From: Arenicellales bacterium
GTDB taxonomy: Bacteria; Pseudomonadota; Gammaproteobacteria; Arenicellales; JAHEKD01
DNA length: 64,000 nt
Direction: 5' to 3'
NCBI GenBank assembly: GCA_028284225.1
Contig: JANQSD010000002.1
Span: 105,957-169,956, forward strand
The notes under the pieces were generated by a model, which made no database searches, was not told the DNA's origin, and saw nothing but the letters and a program-made list of their open reading frames with translations. Below, one piece after another: positions 63,394-64,000 of this stretch (position 1 is its first letter; each line of letters begins with the position of its first letter). The position numbers were made by a program, and so were the translations under genes.

Positions 63394-64000
63394 CTAATTA
63401 GTTTCAGAACTGAAATAACCCATGAAATCAATGACAAGATGAGTTGTTTGACTGGTGCGAATATTAAAACGATAAAATGGAGGTATTTCACCATCACTGG
63501 CCACGTCCACAATTGCCGTGTTAGCGATATCTTCGCCCTTGGTATAGTTCAATATACTGGCATTGGGTGGACCGCCTTGAGCCCAGACGGTAAAAAACCC
63601 ATTGTTTTCAGACTGAGTTGAAGTGATATTTAAAACCGCAGCTGTAACATTTTCCGCTGTAATATTACATTCCCCGCCCTGTGCGGTAATAAAACCAGAA
63701 ATCGACTCAATGACAATGATATTTTTTATTTGTCCTGCTAAAATTTTAACACCATTAGCCAAAGGGCTCCTAGTATCAACCAACCGACAAGGCTGAATCG
63801 GTGTATAAACAATAACATTACCTGACGCTATTCCAGGTTCACCATAGATAGTCCTGGCCCCATTAATATCATCATTTAACAACGTGGCCACAGCAGGGTT
63901 GTAAAATGCCTGCATAATTGCCGGATTAACAGGCTCATGTCTCAACCCGATGGCATGGCCGATCTCATGAATGGCAACTATACCAAAATCAAATACGCCC
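63394..64000 (-). CDS. metzincin (matrixin-like) metalloprotease with C-terminal domain, N-terminus outside window
   Basis: The reading frame runs in from the right edge; about 201 residues are visible. The zinc motif HEIGHAIGLRH (HExxHxxGxxH) is encoded at 63937–63969, followed by PAIMQ as the metzincin Met-turn. Residues after that form a β-domain with PCRLVDTRSPLANG, AVLNITSTQSENNGFF, PNASILNYTKGEDIANTAI and VIDFMGYFSSE, shared with the exported protein at 42774. A short-frame caller would start it at TTG 63945, inside the motif, and miss the protease. It is likely secreted. Confidence 0.88.
   Translation of the reverse strand, partial: GVFDFGIVAIHEIGHAIGLRHEPVNPAIMQAFYNPAVATLLNDDINGARTIYGEPGIASGNVIVYTPIQPCRLVDTRSPLANGVKILAGQIKNIIVIESISGFITAQGGECNITAENVTAAVLNITSTQSENNGFFTVWAQGGPPNASILNYTKGEDIANTAIVDVASDGEIPPFYRFNIRTSQTTHLVIDFMGYFSSETN

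Overview
The window looks like a chromosomal segment of a free-living, probably marine or aquatic, gammaproteobacterium with moderately low GC. The evidence is a priA–argS–SPOR-protein neighbourhood, an outer membrane with TonB-dependent receptor and porin, a chain of Fur-box-like sites of the AATGAGAATnATT type, periplasmic azurin, and an ABC-type (Wzm/Wzt) surface polysaccharide locus. I cannot name the genus. I saw no rRNA, tRNA, CRISPR array, integrase or transposase gene.

Region 1 (1–25.6 kb) is an iron-response island. It opens with the 5' part of malate synthase G and an iron(III) ABC permease. A haem uptake locus follows: hmuS-T-U-V, divergent from a TonB-dependent receptor, with hmuT split by a one-base frameshift. 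Then come ferritin, a DUF454 protein coupled to an unannotated 49-residue exported peptide, and a large exported protein. That protein's N-terminal half is propeller-like with acidic loops, and its C-terminal part resembles the algal low-iron-inducible FEA1 family. Divergent from it is a two-gene operon (FagA-like protein plus an exported protein of unknown function). Azurin, the iron-independent fumarase FumC, a second FagA-like protein, a DUF6607-like exported protein, a porin and an iron(III)-binding protein follow. The region ends with a four-gene imelysin / DUF1111 cytochrome / imelysin / DUF1513 operon. Five Fur-box-like sites lie in front of or between these genes, so much of the region is probably switched on together by iron starvation.

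Region 2 (25.6–38.5 kb) is mostly housekeeping: an HU-like protein, an SLC13-type transporter followed by a thiamine-diphosphate enzyme, a GNAT acetyltransferase, a DUF1801 protein, a sulfotransferase, an MCE-domain lipoprotein, a SPOR protein, ArgS, a PqiA-like membrane protein and PriA. It holds a complete 290-bp MITE with near-perfect terminal inverted repeats, a fragment of the same element, and a diverged direct repeat. DnaA-box-like sequences cluster upstream of priA.

Region 3 (38.9–64 kb) is a surface polysaccharide locus that reads as more AT-rich than region 2. ManC, a WbpE-like sugar aminotransferase and a GT4 glycosyltransferase run on the plus strand. A long minus-strand operon follows with three large multidomain glycosyltransferases, FkbM and other methyltransferases, the Wzm/Wzt exporter, a GT2 enzyme and a DUF6311-like membrane protein. 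Two divergent paralogous CmoB-like methyltransferases, a small exported protein and another GT4 enzyme close the locus. Two exported proteins sharing one C-terminal-type domain bracket it. The right-hand one, cut by the window edge, carries a metzincin zinc motif.
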